A stretch of 64,000 bases of DNA from Heterostelium multicystogenum (lineage: Eukaryota > Evosea > Eumycetozoa > Acytosteliales > Acytosteliaceae), in contig RCNN01000012.1 of NCBI GenBank assembly GCA_003667245.1, forward strand, positions 1-64,000, written 5' to 3'. Positions 61,483-64,000 of this stretch are shown here, piece after piece. Position numbers and translations under genes: made by a program. Every line of letters begins with the position of its first letter. Within the stretch, counting starts at the first letter, position 1. Under the pieces are notes generated by a model. It was given only the letters and a program-made list of their open reading frames with translations. It did not search any database and had not been told where the DNA came from.

Positions 61483-62854
61483 TTATGTTTTTAAGGACCA
61501 AACTACATTACCAGAGTCTCTATTCTGAATCATCATTATTCCACTAGATTCTGTTTGAATAAAATTAAGAATGGTACCTCCCTTTCCTTGAGAAAATGTA
61601 CAATATGTTGAACTTTTACCAGGAGCATCTCGGGCACCATAAACACAAAAGTTACCATCAGTTTGCATCACTGCTCTATATGGACCTGATGATCCCTTGT
61701 TATTGGATTTCCACCATTGTTTGTTATCTTGGACACGAATTATTTCAAGATATCCGTCTGGATTCATATGGAGGTAGTTTTCTCCCATTTGGTCATACAA
61801 TCTTTCAGTTTCTTTCAATGTGTTTGGACATAGTTGATTATGTGCATCAAGACAACCACCACCTAAATTGAACTTAAATGGTCCTAGTCCACTGAATATT
61901 TTCTTTTCAAGTTTCATGACAACCCAATTTTGATATGGATTGTTTTTTATCACATTCTTCGAACCAAACACCAATGGAATCAAACAATTGAAGACATCTT
62001 CCTCTTACTTTGGATTTGACCAAGATTTTGTCGTTGTTTTGATTATATTCGAATTGCATGGGGTAAAGTGGACCAAATGTAGTTGTATTAAAATCAAAAA
62101 GGATTCGATTACTTTCTTGATTGACAAGTAAATTTCCTTCATTTTTATAAGTTTCAAATTTCCAAATCTGTAATGGATCATCAAATGAACAAACTTTATA
62201 TTTAAAACCAGAATCAAAAAGACACAACGATGGATTTCCAACATTTTGTAGGACTTTGAATATGTTATCGGAACTGCTTTTAATTTCAATTTTAGAATTG
62301 ACTTTATAATCTGGACCAACTGGTGTATACCAAACAATGCCATTGTTGATCCATCCTGGAATTACTTTTTGAGTTGAGTATGAGTACTGCCATCCTGGAT
62401 TACCACTAGTTACGGGTTCCCATTGCTTGTGTTCATAGACTGGTACACCTGCAGATGGGTCTGTATAAACATTGAAAGCTGGTCTTTCAATTTTCCAACC
62501 ATCTCCAATATCACATTTGGTGGAATAATAATATCTCCATCCATCATTTTGAACTTTATGGTATCGATAAACCATTGTAGTTCCTTCCTGTTTAGAGATG
62601 GTCAAAGCCTCCCAAACAGGACCATTGTAAGTCCAGCCATAATAGCTTGCTTCTTTGTTTTTTTCATACTCCTGGTATGAATAATAATAGCGAGCATTGC
62701 CATTTGATTGGTCATAACTGTATTGATGAATCATAACCGGATTACTGTCATCATCAATAAAAAGAAATGTATAATTACATGATTCTGAAATAATAACTCC
62801 AGGAACAATAATTGATAGTAATAAAAAGTATACTATATACATAATCTTTATCAT
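61483..62854 (-). CDS. Secreted multi-domain lectin (DUF5648-like, ricin-B-like, bulb-lectin-like)
   Basis: The signal peptide is MIKIMYIVYFLLLSIIVPG. Three repeats of an aromatic module follow, each roughly PVxx(Y/H)xx...GWxYSYSTxxxxGW, resembling DUF5648. Next is a beta-trefoil with SLCLFDSGFKYKVCSF...DPLQIWKF and GRCLQLFDSIGVWFEECD, typical of ricin-B-type carbohydrate-binding folds (QxW-like). The C-terminal part contains LHMNPDGYLEIIRVQDNKQWW and AVMQTDGNFCVYGARD, the bulb-type mannose-lectin motif also found in Dictyostelium comitin. The frame breaks at T6 61943-61948; removing one base gives ECDKNNPYQNWVV, so the two halves are one protein of about 456 residues. It likely binds glycans outside the cell. 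No catalytic or toxin chain is present. Confidence 0.75.
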
Positions 62855-63584
62855 ATTTGTAATGAATGAATGCTATTACATTTTAAATTTCTTTGTATTA
62901 TTTATAGACATGTTCTTATGTATTTAAGTTTGATCAATATTTAATATTAATTACACAGTTATAATAAATAAATGGCTATTATTGTATAGGGTGTTAAAAA
63001 TAAGATCACACATGTTTTAGATTTATCAATGATTGAAGGTAGCCCATTTCTATCTTCATTTAAGGTTTCACCAATCATTTAACAATGGTACCATTGTTTT
63101 CAATCAATATTAAACATTATACAATCAATATCATTGATATGATATAAATTATAAATGTGTGTGTATTAAGTTAGTTCTTAGGCAAACAACACAATCAAAA
63201 ATTGACATACTGATTGTTTACATTTAAGGATAGTAGTGTTTATGTGTGTAACTACCACAACTAATAATAAAAATGTATAAATTCGTATTTAAAATTAATT
63301 AGTAGTATCAGTCTTGTCTTTATAACAACTAATATTATTGAACAGGAATTCTCTCTTCCAGAAGAATGGTTTGTTACTAATGATGTTCAGATATTAGATG
63401 TTTTTAGGGTTACTTAAATGCCAAACCATCATTTTAATGCTAATTAGATCTTGAAAAACTATACTATAAAATGAAAAATGTCTGACATTCGTTTTGTTTT
63501 TTTCCACTTTTTTTTGACGGAATTTACTTATGCAATAAACGAATGGTGTGAAGAATAAATCTTATTTATAAATCTGATTTAAAT
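62855..63584. other. Divergent intergenic region
   Basis: 730 bp between the lectin and methyltransferase starts, holding both promoters. Low complexity and AT-rich, no gene. Confidence 0.6.
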
Positions 63585-64000
63585 ATGAGCTCACTAGATT
63601 CCACAGCCATCGATGGTGATAAGAAACGAAAACATGAAAACAATAAGAATAGATATAAAAGAAATAAGAGAAATAGACAAATGAATAAACGTATTGGAGC
63701 CAATACTGAGAGTGTCGAAGCAAAGTCGTTGGCCGATCTCGCAACTCCAGCTTGCCCTTTGTGCACCAAGCAGGAGACAGACCACTTCTCTTCATCGTTT
63801 AAGAAGCAGTACTATTCTTGTCCAGAGTGTAGCTTGGTTTTCGTTCACCCAGAGTTTCACGTCACCGAAGACAAAGAGAAATCACGTTACTACTTCCACA
63901 ATAACTCTCATCAAGACCCAAAGTATGTTGCTTTCTTGAAGCCTGCGCTCGATCATCTGCTACCACTCCTCGACAAATCGGAGCAAGGACTCGACTATGG
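63585..64000 (+). CDS. Zinc-ribbon SAM-dependent methyltransferase (N-terminal part)
   Basis: The frame is open from ATG at 63585 to the window edge. A Lys/Arg/Asn-rich N-terminus (DKKRKHENNKNRYKRNKR), NLS-like, is followed by a zinc ribbon, CPLCTKQETDHF...YYSCPECSLVFVHP. Then comes EKSRYYFHNNSHQDPKYVAF, the linker seen in bacterial class I methyltransferases of the Methyltransf_23 type, and GLDYG, the start of the SAM-binding motif I, cut by the edge. The enzyme would transfer a methyl group from SAM; the substrate is unknown. The bacterial-like architecture plus an amoebal basic extension suggest transfer from bacteria (inference). Confidence 0.8.
   Translation, partial: MSSLDSTAIDGDKKRKHENNKNRYKRNKRNRQMNKRIGANTESVEAKSLADLATPACPLCTKQETDHFSSSFKKQYYSCPECSLVFVHPEFHVTEDKEKSRYYFHNNSHQDPKYVAFLKPALDHLLPLLDKSEQGLDY

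Noticed and set aside
61483..62854. A toxin related to ricin
   Set aside because: Only a carbohydrate-binding beta-trefoil is present; there is no catalytic chain, and the fold is common in harmless lectins.

Overview
The window looks like a chromosome segment from a social amoeba (dictyostelid). It is AT-rich, has long A/T-rich spacers, and its compact genes carry short GT..AG introns of about 50-90 nt. Proteins contain homopolymeric Asn, Gln, Thr and Ser tracts. Several families are dictyostelid-typical: secreted IPT/TIG and SdrD_B-like proteins, an F-box/ARM protein, a NAK kinase and a comitin-like lectin. The coding GC seems too high for D. discoideum, so a Cavenderia- or Heterostelium-like species is my guess, not something the sequence proves. 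Many genes are broken only by one-base indels at mononucleotide runs, usually one base too many. The protein family continues in the next frame each time, so these look like consensus errors and I annotate each such gene as one locus.

Layout. 0-10 kb: TAF13 (minus, runs off the left edge), a cysteine-synthase-like enzyme, a DUF202-like membrane protein, a proline/methionine-rich nuclear-type protein, an F-box/armadillo-like protein, an F-box/LRR protein and a small unknown. 11-14 kb: a secreted cathepsin-B-like protease and a zinc alcohol dehydrogenase. 13.7-19.5 kb: a 5.8-kb gene-poor spacer with a cluster of three hairpins, ending at a small protein that carries a KEN box and a D-box-like motif. 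20.6-24.8 kb: a head-to-head pair, alpha-methylacyl-CoA racemase (frame-corrected C-terminus -SKL) and acyl-CoA oxidase (C-terminus -PKL), which share a 725-bp promoter containing a perfect 9-bp inverted repeat. They would catalyse consecutive peroxisomal steps. 25.5-30.2 kb: an NmrA/quinone-reductase-like gene, tRNA-Arg(ACG) with an overlapping orphan ORF, and a BRCT-containing family X DNA polymerase.

32-45 kb: a DH-PH RhoGEF, ribosomal protein S23, a JMJD5-like JmjC oxygenase, an Ariadne-type RBR ubiquitin ligase and a membrane-anchored Smr protein. 45.2-55.4 kb: one giant secreted protein gene of at least 12 exons and about 3,100 residues. It combines IPT/TIG domains, a complete DNase II domain with both catalytic His motifs, a large unrecognised region, further TIG domains and SdrD_B-like modules. 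This is the most novel object in the window. 55.9-64 kb: a NAK-family kinase, an ABCB half-transporter with a signal peptide and Cys-containing ectodomain, a secreted multi-lectin protein, and the start of a zinc-ribbon SAM methyltransferase that runs off the right edge.
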